DNA of 64,000 bases from positions 1,488,001-1,552,000 of the forward strand of contig NZ_CP033465.1 of assembly GCF_003718715.1 (NCBI RefSeq). The letters run 5' to 3'. The position numbers and the translations under genes are program-made. Source of the DNA: Clostridium sp. JN-1. Its GTDB lineage: Bacteria > Bacillota > Clostridia > Clostridiales > Clostridiaceae. Every line of letters begins with the position of its first letter. Position 1 is the stretch's first letter. The notes below the pieces were generated by a model, which was not told where the DNA came from, did no database searches, and saw only the letters and a program-made list of their open reading frames with translations. Below, one piece after another: positions 53,531 through 64,000 of this stretch.

Positions 53531-55534
53531 TTATAAGTTAAGTCCAACTTCGTTGGCACTCCAAATTGCATCCATTATATTTGCAGCCTTATATGCATCT
53601 CCAACCATATATAAATCAGCTATTTTTCCGTTAAGCTTGTTGTACAATTCTCTGTTTGATTTAAATCCAACAGCAATTGCAACAGTATCTGCAGACACGT
53701 TTTGTTTTTTAAATTTATTATCAATGATTACTGCACCATCATCTGTTACTTCTATTAAAGAATTATTTGTAACAACTTTTACATTGTACATATTCAAAAG
53801 GTCAATAAGCATAATTTTATTCATATGTGGAATTGGTTTTCCCGCACTTAATATTTTATCTTTTGCTTCAACAATAGTAACTTTTTTACCTTGCTTTGCA
53901 AGATAAAGTGCAGCTTCGCAGCCTACAAGTCCACCACCTACCATAAGTACATTCTCGCCAACTTTTTTAGTGCCGTTTAAAAGTTCTATAGCTGTTACAA
54001 CTTTATCCTCTTCTATTCCAGGTACGTTAATTTTAATTTCTTTTGCCCCAGCTGCAATAATAACTACATCTGGTTTTTCTTTTTCTACAAGTTCTTCTGT
54101 TACCTTTGTATCAAATACAATGTTAACTTTAAGTTCCTTTATCTCATTTTTATACCATCCAATTAATCTTCTATCATCTACTTTGAAATCAGGTACTGAA
54201 CCCGGTATAATTACTCCTCCAAGTTTATCCGTACTTTCGTAAATTGTAACATCATGTCCTCTCATCTTTGCTATTCTAGCTGCCTCCATTCCAGCAACTC
54301 CTCCACCTACTACCATTACTTTTCTAGGAGTAGTTACAGGCTTTATTTCATAATATCTTTCTCTTCCAGCAGCTGGATTTACCGCACAGCTTAAAGGTTT
54401 TCCTTCAAATCCTCTTCCAAGACATCCAGTGTGACATCCAATACAAGGACGAATCCTTTCTTCGCAATTTGAGAGAACCTTTTTAGGCCAGTATGGATCT
54501 GTTAAAAGTGGTCTTCCAAGTCCAATCATGTCTGCAGCTCCATCATCAAGGGCTTTTTCTGCAGTTTCAGGTACACCTAATTTTCCTGCAACTATAACTG
54601 GAATTTTTACAACCTTTTTAAGTTCTTTAGTATAAGGTAAATATAACCCATCCTTTTGATAAATAGGTGGATGAGACCAATACCATGCATCATAAGTTCC
54701 TACATCTGTATTGAGTTCATCATATCCCGCTTCTTCAAGAATTTTTGCTGCTTCAAGACCTTCTTTTAGATCACGACCTTTTTCAAGATACTTTTCTTCC
54801 GGAAGTCCGCCCTGTCTCCAATCCTTTATACAACTCTTTACACTATATCTCAAACCTACAGGGAAATCTTCTCCTGCCCTAGCCTTTATTCCTTGAACTA
54901 TTTCTATAGGAAGCTGAAGTCTTCCTCTTAAATCTCCACCGTATTTATCTGTTCTTCTATTGAATATTGAAAGTGCAAACTGATCAAGTAAGTAACCTTC
55001 ATGTACAGCATGTATTTCAACACCATCGAAACCTGCTTTTTGTGCAATTTCAGCACTTTCAATAAACTTTAAAACTATCCATTCTACTTCTGAAGTGGTA
55101 AGTGCTCTGCAAGTAACAGTTGGATCCCAATAATTTGGAATGTCTGAAGCAGACACAGGTTGAGACGCTAAAAGTGTTCCTGGTGCTCCACTTCTTCCAA
55201 ATCCCATTGTCAATTGCAAAAATATTTTTGAACCATAAGCATGCACCCTTTCTGTCATTTCTGAGGATGTCATCAAAAATCTTCCTGGATTTATTGAAAC
55301 AATTGGAGCTATGCCTGGCACAATTTTGTCTAATTCATTTTCGACCTTGGTAATACTTGTTACAATAAGACCTGTACCTCCTTTAGCCCTTTCTACATAA
55401 TAATCGACAGCTCTTTGATTATAGCAGCCTTCATTATCTACAAGTCCAAAAGCCCCCATAGGTGCCATTGATATTTTATTTTTTATCTCTAATTTTCCTA
55501 TTTTAATAGGTTGGAACAATGAATTATTTTTCAT
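53531..55534 (-). CDS. 2-enoate reductase-type flavoprotein (OYE/Fe-S/FAD)
   Basis: A 667-residue oxidoreductase. Residues about 1-340 are an old-yellow-enzyme barrel with FMN (KISMAPMGAFGLVDNEGCYNQRA, HAVHEGYLLDQF). A 4Fe-4S motif CIGCHTGCLG followed by SCAVNPAAGRE is at about 348-378. The C-terminal half binds FAD and NADH (VVGGGVAGMEAARIAK, then VGGGLVGCEAALYLA). The architecture matches 2-enoate reductases of Clostridium, dienoyl-CoA reductases and BaiH-type enzymes. The size and layout favour enoate reductase, used in amino acid fermentation. GGAGG precedes the ATG. Substrate is inferred. Confidence 0.78.
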   Translation of the reverse strand: MKNNSLFQPIKIGKLEIKNKISMAPMGAFGLVDNEGCYNQRAVDYYVERAKGGTGLIVTSITKVENELDKIVPGIAPIVSINPGRFLMTSSEMTERVHAYGSKIFLQLTMGFGRSGAPGTLLASQPVSASDIPNYWDPTVTCRALTTSEVEWIVLKFIESAEIAQKAGFDGVEIHAVHEGYLLDQFALSIFNRRTDKYGGDLRGRLQLPIEIVQGIKARAGEDFPVGLRYSVKSCIKDWRQGGLPEEKYLEKGRDLKEGLEAAKILEEAGYDELNTDVGTYDAWYWSHPPIYQKDGLYLPYTKELKKVVKIPVIVAGKLGVPETAEKALDDGAADMIGLGRPLLTDPYWPKKVLSNCEERIRPCIGCHTGCLGRGFEGKPLSCAVNPAAGRERYYEIKPVTTPRKVMVVGGGVAGMEAARIAKMRGHDVTIYESTDKLGGVIIPGSVPDFKVDDRRLIGWYKNEIKELKVNIVFDTKVTEELVEKEKPDVVIIAAGAKEIKINVPGIEEDKVVTAIELLNGTKKVGENVLMVGGGLVGCEAALYLAKQGKKVTIVEAKDKILSAGKPIPHMNKIMLIDLLNMYNVKVVTNNSLIEVTDDGAVIIDNKFKKQNVSADTVAIAVGFKSNRELYNKLNGKIADLYMVGDAYKAANIMDAIWSANEVGLNL

Positions 55535-55649
55535 AGCAATTTACCTCCATCATTTTATATTTAATTATATTATTAAAGTTAGAACATTATTAACAAATTT
55601 CTTTAATCAAACCCAAACATGGTTATCTGATTATGAAAACAGTTGAAAA

Positions 55650-55775
55650 ATGTCAGGAGATAAGTTTTCAATAGGTCCTGCATCATTATATACAAGTATA
55701 AAAAATCTCCTTGATACAGAACTCATAAAACCTACAAAAGAATTAGAGCAAAAAAATTTATATCATCGCAGATAA
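55650..55775 (+). pseudogene. Decayed PadR-family regulator fragment
   Basis: A 41-codon frame reads SGDKFSIGPASLYTSIKNLL and then DTELI, which matches the winged-helix core of PadR regulators (IGPATLYTSIKKLL pattern). It stops at TAA right after LYHRR, before the wing can finish. An in-frame TGA lies two codons upstream of the ATG, and there is no ribosome site. So it is a remnant. It lies upstream of and divergent to the enoate reductase gene. Confidence 0.5.
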
Positions 55776-55786
55776 GGGCATAAAAA

Positions 55787-55834
55787 TATGACGATTTTAA
55801 AAATCTTCTATAAGAAGGTTTTTTTAGTCGCCAT
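55787..55834 (+). terminator. Terminator-like hairpin
   Basis: AAATCTTC pairs with GAAGGTTT around TATAA, followed by TTTTT. Outer bases ATATGACG and CGCCATAT extend it. It would end transcription from the PadR remnant, or on the minus strand that of lplA. Confidence 0.65.
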
Positions 55835-55911
55835 ATTTCTTGAAAAAGTTTTTACAGTATCAAAGGCTGTATGTATTTCCCAGACTGTAAGTTAAGCTGC
55901 AATCTATTATC

Positions 55912-56910
55912 TTAAATCTGTAATGTATCTATCCAATTTTTCAGGTCATTAACAATGTTTAGTTCTTTACAGTGTATATTATCAATAACTTTTAAAATTG
56001 TTCTTTTATCAAATAACTTACCTTTTAATTCAATTGAAATATTATTAATAAAATGAGGATCCATTGCATCTGAATATACTTTTGCCTCTGTTATATATCC
56101 ATTATTAAGCTGCAATCCTAACTCTATTCCTCCCCATGAAAACCTTCTGTCAAAAATTACATCAAATTCTGGAGTCTCACCATATCTCCATTCCCATGAA
56201 CTATACTTTTCATATAACTTTTTAAATTCATCATTATCTAAATTTACATCTATATAGTACTCAGAACTCATTCCATAAATTTTATTAAAGCTGCTTTTTA
56301 ATTCTGCTGCTGCTTTATCTATTGTTATAGTTTTATTTATATCAGAAAGATTTATAACCCTAGATTGAACCGAATTAATACCTTTTGAAATTATTTTTTC
56401 CTTTGAAACCTGAAGGTATCTAGAAAGTTTTGAAAAATCAACATTTATTAACATCGTTCCATGATGATATGACCGACCATTATCAAAGTAAAATGCATTT
56501 CCAGAAAACTTTTTATCTTTATAAACAATGTCATTTCTTCCACTAAATCTTGCATCAACGCCTAACTTTTTTACTCCTTCTAAAATAACTTTAAGTTGAT
56601 TTTGCAAATCGTATAACTTTTCATGCATAATAAAAGTAAAATTTAGGTTGCCCAAATCATGGTAAACAGTTCCCCCACCAGAAAGTCTTCTAGCAAGTTT
56701 TCCTCCTTCATCTTCCAATTGTTTATATCGACACTCTTTCCAAGGATTTTGGTTTCTTCCAATAACAACTGTATTTTTATTCTGCCATAAATAGAGTATT
56801 ACTTCGTTATCCTTAACATTATTAAATAAATATTCTTCTATAGATAAGTTATACCAAGGATCATGACTTGAAGACTGAATTATTTTTGTATCCATATTTT
56901 TATTGAGCAA
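55912..56910 (-). CDS. lplA: Lipoate-protein ligase A
   Basis: A 332-residue enzyme that attaches lipoate to acceptor domains. SLEEYLF-like ends NLSIEEYLFNN, then WQNKNTVVIGRNQNPWKEC and ARRLSGGGTVYHDLGNLNF, the conserved lipoyl-adenylate motifs, and the C-terminal accessory domain. The start is TTG 56910, correctly spaced from GGAGGGG in the end of lpdA, so the two genes overlap by 11 bases. The adjacent lipoyl-domain protein is its likely substrate. Confidence 0.92.
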   Translation of the reverse strand: MLNKNMDTKIIQSSSHDPWYNLSIEEYLFNNVKDNEVILYLWQNKNTVVIGRNQNPWKECRYKQLEDEGGKLARRLSGGGTVYHDLGNLNFTFIMHEKLYDLQNQLKVILEGVKKLGVDARFSGRNDIVYKDKKFSGNAFYFDNGRSYHHGTMLINVDFSKLSRYLQVSKEKIISKGINSVQSRVINLSDINKTITIDKAAAELKSSFNKIYGMSSEYYIDVNLDNDEFKKLYEKYSSWEWRYGETPEFDVIFDRRFSWGGIELGLQLNNGYITEAKVYSDAMDPHFINNISIELKGKLFDKRTILKVIDNIHCKELNIVNDLKNWIDTLQI

Positions 56911-58612
56911 AATGTATTGCCCCTCCTTCTAAAGCAAGAGCTGCTTCATGTATTACTTCACTAGTTGTAGGATGAGCATGTATAGTTTCAACTATCTGTT
57001 TTGCTGTTAAATTATTCTTTACAGCTAAAGTTATCTCACCTATTAAATCAGTTGCATGAATTCCAATAATACTACCACCTATAACTCTACCTGTTTCCTT
57101 ATCTTTTATTAATTTAATAAAGCCGCTGTTTTCTCCAAAAGCTAGGACCTTACCATTAGCTGAAAACGGAAATTTTCCAACTTCTATATCTAAACCTTCT
57201 TTTTCTGCACTCTTTTCTGATACACCTACCATTGCAATTTCCGGTTGTGTAAATATCGCAGCTGGTACAACTCCATAGTCCATTTCACAATCTTCACCCA
57301 TAATATTATTTACAGCAACTATTCCCTGATGTGAAGCAACGTGGGCAAGCTGCATGACATTTGTAACATCACCAATTGCATAAATATTAGGTATATTTGT
57401 TTGCATTTTGCTGTTTACTTTTATTCCTCTTTTATTAGCATTTAATTCTACACCTAAATCTTCTACGCCTAAACCTTCAAAATGTGGAGCTCTACCTACA
57501 GCCATAAGAACCTTTTCTGTAGAAATATACTTTTTCCTTCCATTTTGAGTAAATACAACTAAACACTCTTCTCCTTCAGCCTTAATAATCTCCTCTACTT
57601 TAGCGCCTGTATATAATTTAATACCTTTAGCTGCTGCATTCTTAGCATTTTCACTGCATATATCCTTATCACAATTAATCAAGCATTCATCAAAATATTC
57701 AACTACTGAAACGTCTGCACCAAAGTCAGCAAAAATATATGCAAACTCCATTCCAATAACTCCGCCGCCAATTACAACTAACTTTTTAGGTAAATTGTTT
57801 ATTGATAAAGCACCTTTACTATCCATTACATTTTTAAGGTCTGCACCAGGAATTCTTAAGGAACTAGATACTGAACCTGTAGCAATTATTATATTTTTTG
57901 AATTTATAGTTATGTCAGTCATTTTTTCCTTAACAGCTATTGTATTTTTGTCTAATATTTTAGCATTTCCATTTATAGACCTTATGCCGTTTTTTGACAA
58001 AAGATACTCTATTCCTTGTACAAGTTGTTCTACAACTTTGTCTTTTCTTGAAATAACTTTTTTAATGTCAACTCCTGCATCTTCTGCAAAGCATCCAAAT
58101 TCTTCTGCTCTTTTTAATAATTCATATACTTCAGCAGAACGTACAAGAGTTTTGGTTGGTATACAGCCCCAATTTAAGCAAGTTCCTCCTACCTTATCTT
58201 TTTCAATAACAACAACTTTAGCTCCCATTTTTGCTGCTTCTATTGCTGCAACATATCCACCTGGTCCGCCGCCTATTATTGTGATATCTGCTTCAACTTC
58301 TTCTTTTAAAGGTTTTAATATATTTGCAAAATAGTTGAATTCACCTTTTGTTTTACTTGGGCTTGTTTCAACTTTTTCTCCTTCAACTACTGCCAATACT
58401 GTGTCTGCACCTACTTTATCGCCAGCTTTAACTTTTATACTAACAACTTTTCCTTCTACTTCAGATTTTACTGAAGCACTTCCCTTTCCTGCTTCAGAAT
58501 CAAAAATAACATCTCCTACCTTTACAGTATCACCTTCTTTTTTATATATTTTTGTAATTTGAGCCTCTTTACTATATCCTAATACATTTCCCATATTAAC
58601 GTTTATCTCCAT
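56900..58612 (-). CDS. lpdA: Dihydrolipoamide dehydrogenase with N-terminal lipoyl domain
   Basis: A 570-residue fusion. Residues 1-78 are a lipoyl domain, with Lys43 in SEAGKGSASVK as the likely lipoylation site. Residues about 108-570 are the flavoprotein: GGGPGGYVAAI, the redox disulfide GGTCLNWGCIPTK (Cys145 and Cys150), VVIGGGVIGMEFA for NAD and HAHPTTSEV with the catalytic His. Such fusions occur in some acetoin or glycine-type complexes, but no E1, E2 or P-protein gene is in this window. AGGAGGTTAAT precedes the ATG. It is co-transcribed with lplA and has the same promoter block as the AhpD-like gene. Confidence 0.93.
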   Translation of the reverse strand: MEINVNMGNVLGYSKEAQITKIYKKEGDTVKVGDVIFDSEAGKGSASVKSEVEGKVVSIKVKAGDKVGADTVLAVVEGEKVETSPSKTKGEFNYFANILKPLKEEVEADITIIGGGPGGYVAAIEAAKMGAKVVVIEKDKVGGTCLNWGCIPTKTLVRSAEVYELLKRAEEFGCFAEDAGVDIKKVISRKDKVVEQLVQGIEYLLSKNGIRSINGNAKILDKNTIAVKEKMTDITINSKNIIIATGSVSSSLRIPGADLKNVMDSKGALSINNLPKKLVVIGGGVIGMEFAYIFADFGADVSVVEYFDECLINCDKDICSENAKNAAAKGIKLYTGAKVEEIIKAEGEECLVVFTQNGRKKYISTEKVLMAVGRAPHFEGLGVEDLGVELNANKRGIKVNSKMQTNIPNIYAIGDVTNVMQLAHVASHQGIVAVNNIMGEDCEMDYGVVPAAIFTQPEIAMVGVSEKSAEKEGLDIEVGKFPFSANGKVLAFGENSGFIKLIKDKETGRVIGGSIIGIHATDLIGEITLAVKNNLTAKQIVETIHAHPTTSEVIHEAALALEGGAIHFAQ

Positions 58613-58650
58613 ATTAACCTCCTAAATAATTGTATGTTATGCTAACTATT

Positions 58651-58679
58651 AGTATAGCAAATAACTTGATATATTTCAA
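58651..58679 (-). promoter_or_regulatory. lpdA-lplA promoter with the shared 20-bp block
   Basis: On the minus strand TTGAAA (58674-58679) and TATACT (58651-58656) are 17 bases apart. The plus-strand block AACTATTAGTATAGCAAATA (58644-58663) recurs exactly upstream of the AhpD-like gene, at 59284-59303. It contains the CTAT-N4-ATAG dyad. Confidence 0.7.
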
Positions 58680-58767
58680 CGTATATATTTTACATTTATA
58701 ACTACTCCAGATAAAAATTCCTTTACTGATTTTAAAAAATTTACTGATTCAATTTTACGGGCATTAA

Positions 58768-58820
58768 AAAACAAAAGTCACCGTCAAATTATAAAATCGA
58801 TAGTAACTTTTGTTTTTTAG
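58768..58820 (-). terminator. Terminator of the AhpD-like gene
   Basis: AACAAAAGTcAC pairs imperfectly with GTaACTTTTGTT across a long loop, with a T-run TTTTGTTTTTT on the minus strand. Confidence 0.6.
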
Positions 58821-58895
58821 CCAATTTACAAAAATAGAAAATATATTACAGCAATTTCTCATTTTAGCATAGGCTCTTTTTTATTTTAATTAATC

Positions 58896-59249
58896 CTATT
58901 TAAAATCCTTTTCGAATTCATCAATTGAATCTTTTACTAAAGTTACACTATATGCCATTGATGGACCTCCGCCAAAAGCTACTGCAACCATAGCTGATTC
59001 CAATATTTCTTCTCTAGTTGCACCTGCTTCTAAAGCCTTATAAACGTGAAAAGTTATGCAGTATTCACATCTATTGTATGCAGCAATTGCCACACTCATT
59101 AATTCTTTTGTCTTTGTATCAAGAGCACCTGGTTTGTAAGCAGCTCCTAAAAGATTCATAAAAGCATCTACTTGCTCACCATTAGTTTGTCTTAAACTTT
59201 GTAAACCTCCTGTAAAACTATTCAAAAGTTCTCTTGGATTTTTTGCCAT
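58896..59249 (-). CDS. AhpD-like carboxymuconolactone decarboxylase family protein
   Basis: A 117-residue all-helical protein of the CMD/AhpD family. The proton relay and thiols of AhpD are all present and correctly spaced: Glu49, Cys61, Cys64 and His68 (E-x11-C-x2-C-x3-H in NRCEYCITFH). AhpD uses these thiols, recharged by lipoyl-proteins and Lpd, to reduce peroxiredoxin. Its promoter shares a 20-bp block with lpdA, so a link to the lipoyl-Lpd protein is likely. AGGAGGAG precedes the ATG. The decarboxylase reaction is unlikely, given the Cys motif. Confidence 0.85.
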   Translation of the reverse strand: MAKNPRELLNSFTGGLQSLRQTNGEQVDAFMNLLGAAYKPGALDTKTKELMSVAIAAYNRCEYCITFHVYKALEAGATREEILESAMVAVAFGGGPSMAYSVTLVKDSIDEFEKDFK

Positions 59250-59290
59250 TATTAAACTCCTCCTTTAAGATAATTGTCTTACCAACTATT

Positions 59291-59319
59291 AGTATAGCAA
59301 ATATTTTAGTATATTTCAA
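59291..59319 (-). promoter_or_regulatory. Promoter of the AhpD-like gene with the shared block
   Basis: On the minus strand TTGAAA (59314-59319) and TATACT (59291-59296) are 17 bases apart, the same as for lpdA. The 20-base block 59284-59303 is identical to 58644-58663. It probably binds one regulator, perhaps the adjacent MarR protein. Confidence 0.7.
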
Positions 59320-59341
59320 TATCTCATTATAATATTTTCAA

Positions 59342-59387
59342 CAATAAATTAAGATGCTGATAAAACATCAGCATCTTTAATTTATTG
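59342..59387. terminator. Hairpin between the MarR gene and the AhpD-like promoter
   Basis: CAATAAATTAAGATGCTGAT pairs with ATCAGCATCTTTAATTTATTG, except for one bulged base, around AAAAC. It ends the MarR transcript and lies just upstream of the AhpD-like promoter. Confidence 0.75.
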
Positions 59388-59406
59388 TTGAGTACGGCAA
59401 ACTTCA

Positions 59407-59841
59407 TTAAATTTCCGTATTTTCAGCATTTTCAGCCATTTTCTTTAAAACTCTATTAAAAACTTCAAATTCTTCATCACTTATGTTCTTAGAAAAAACC
59501 TTGCTCATTTCCTCTCCAACAGAAAGTAATTCCTCAATTCTCTTTTTGCCCTTTTCAGTCAATGTCACATAAGTAATTCTCCTATCTTTAGAATTTTTAA
59601 CTCTTTTTATAAATTCGTCTTTTTCTATTCTATCTATTAATCTAACAACAGTAGAATCCTTTATATTCATTTTTTTAGCCAGGTCACTTTGACTCATCTG
59701 ACCGTCCTTTAACAAATAATACATAACAAGCCACTGAACTCTTGTAGATCCAACTAACATTAATCTTTCATTCATCTTATCTGCCATCTTCTTAGAAACT
59801 TTATTTGTAATAAAGCACACACAGGTATCCACATCAAACAT
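59407..59841 (-). CDS. MarR-family transcriptional regulator
   Basis: A 144-residue winged-helix dimeric regulator. The recognition part reads MSQSDLAKKMNIKDSTVVRL and the wing VKNSKDRRITYVTLTEKGKK. Two cysteines near the N-terminus (Cys7 and Cys9 in DTCVCFI) stand about where OhrR-type sensors carry a peroxide-sensing Cys, so redox control is possible. It is upstream of the AhpD-like gene on the same strand and may bind the 20-bp block in front of that gene and of lpdA. Its own promoter region lacks a clear copy. Ligand and target are inferred. Confidence 0.83.
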   Translation of the reverse strand: MFDVDTCVCFITNKVSKKMADKMNERLMLVGSTRVQWLVMYYLLKDGQMSQSDLAKKMNIKDSTVVRLIDRIEKDEFIKRVKNSKDRRITYVTLTEKGKKRIEELLSVGEEMSKVFSKNISDEEFEVFNRVLKKMAENAENTEI

Positions 59842-59995
59842 TTAAATCTCTTCTACTCAAAATATGGACAAATATTAACGAGTAGTTTCCCCTTTCATTT
59901 TTTTATTTCTTAATTTTAAAATTTCGCATTTTTCCAAAAACCTTTGAAACCATTCAAAACCAAATCGTACATTCATCCTTATATAATTATATCAT

Positions 59996-60034
59996 AAAAA
60001 AAGGCACTAAGTATAATACTTAGTGCCCTTTTTT
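59996..60034 (-). terminator. Terminator of the rrn operon
   Basis: On the minus strand GGGCACTAAGTAT pairs with ATACTTAGTGCC, followed by TTTTTTTATG. It is just past the 5S gene. Confidence 0.85.
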
Positions 60035-60039
60035 ACTCA

Positions 60040-60155
60040 CCTGGCAGCGACCTACTCTCCCGCAGGGTCTCCCCTGAAGTACCATCGGCACTGTAAAGCT
60101 TAACCTACCTGTTCGGTATGGGAAGGAGTGTTGCCTTTACGTCATAACTACCAGA
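60040..60155 (-). rRNA. rrf: 5S rRNA
   Basis: About 116 bases on the minus strand, ending GTCGCTGCCAGG and beginning TCTGGTAGTTATGACG. The loop E and helix motifs (CCTTCCCATACCGAACAGG) are typical. The ends are placed by eye from the conserved 5' and 3' stem. Confidence 0.93.
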
Positions 60156-60448
60156 TTTAGTTTAAAAATTGCTATAAACTTCTCAATACTGCTTCAAAAT
60201 TCTCTCTGCGGTGCTCATTTACATTATAGTAAACTCCGCTCCTCGTTCAAGTTTTTCCTTGTACTGTTCGCTTCTATCAATTTTTAATTTCTTAATTGAT
60301 ACTTTATTTGAAAAATTCAATTTACATTGTACTGGGTAATTTTTAACGCTGCTGCCGCGGCTAAATTACCCATTAAAAGTCATTTAGACTTTTAATCTCT
60401 CAAAATTGCACAGTTAAGTTAAAAGTCAAATTAAATGATTTAAGTTAA
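60156..60448 (-). other. 23S-5S spacer with repeated RNA elements
   Basis: About 293 bases, with no tRNA. It contains element B (about 60336-60412) near the 23S end and element A (about 60162-60290) just before 5S. Both recur in the 16S-23S spacer, and their predicted stems hold in each copy. Confidence 0.65.

Positions 60449-64000
<3,552 letters not shown>

Noticed and set aside
53531-55534. Calling the large flavoprotein a 2,4-dienoyl-CoA reductase
   Set aside because: Architecture alone cannot separate the two, and the size, Cys motif and clostridial context fit enoate reductase better; I kept the class name and left the substrate open.
56900-58612. Assigning lpdA to a glycine cleavage or pyruvate dehydrogenase complex
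   Set aside because: No E1, E2, gcvP, gcvT or gcvH gene is in the window, and the shared promoter links it instead to the AhpD-like gene.

Overview
This is a low-GC chromosomal window from a spore-forming Clostridium (sensu stricto type). The evidence is strong AG-rich ribosome binding sites, very AT-rich spacers, sporulation-linked families (a Spo0E-like protein, a YtaF-like protein and a SpoVB-like flippase), strict-anaerobe enzymes (a 2-enoate reductase-type flavoprotein and a 2-hydroxyacyl-CoA dehydratase-type activase), and an rrn operon of clostridial character. I cannot name the species from sequence alone.

Layout. 1-3096 is the most mobile-looking part: the middle of a truncated Tn3-family transposase stops at a 37-bp palindrome, which overlaps a near-consensus promoter for a ketopantoate-reductase-like gene and a TetR gene; a decayed coding remnant follows. 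3097-10816 holds a Cys-rich protein, a Xer-type tyrosine recombinase with a striking palindrome in front of it, a three-gene split activase/dehydratase operon, a soluble chemoreceptor, a thioesterase and a PHP phosphoesterase. 10894-16719 is a minus-strand housekeeping block (M18 peptidase, CorA, 5-formyl-THF cyclo-ligase, HPr kinase, a DUF896 protein, GlpX) and a short Spo0E-like gene. 17043-36003 carries arginase, HelD, an ECF S-component, deformylase, a B12-type radical SAM protein, a phospholipase C-like protein with a membrane-anchored sugar-dehydrogenase-like protein, two convergent flippases, an RluA-type pseudouridine synthase, an FtsA-like protein and an M20 hydrolase. 36386-48794 carries a Zn/Cd ATPase with a SmtB-like operator, GpsA, MltG, an unrecognised 39-aa gene with a consensus promoter, an MFS pump, DHFR, DbpA and an unusual pair: a degenerate dynamin-like GTPase with a TerB-like/beta-helix protein. 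48909-53445 is a folate operon (folC-folE-folP-folBK) plus surE. 53531-59841 is a redox region: enoate reductase, lipoate ligase, lipoyl-domain dihydrolipoamide dehydrogenase, an AhpD-like protein and a MarR regulator. 59996-64000 is an rrn operon on the minus strand (3' end of 16S, 23S, 5S).

The two most promising systems are the following. First, a predicted lipoyl-based thiol redox module: LplA, lipoyl-Lpd and an AhpD-like protein, with lpdA and the ahpD-like gene sharing a 20-bp promoter block and a MarR gene next to them. Second, the degenerate-GTPase/TerB-beta-helix operon. Also notable are the dif/loxP-like palindrome next to the Xer gene, and paired RNA elements repeated in both rRNA spacers with apparent compensatory changes. 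No tRNA, CRISPR array or intact insertion sequence was seen.
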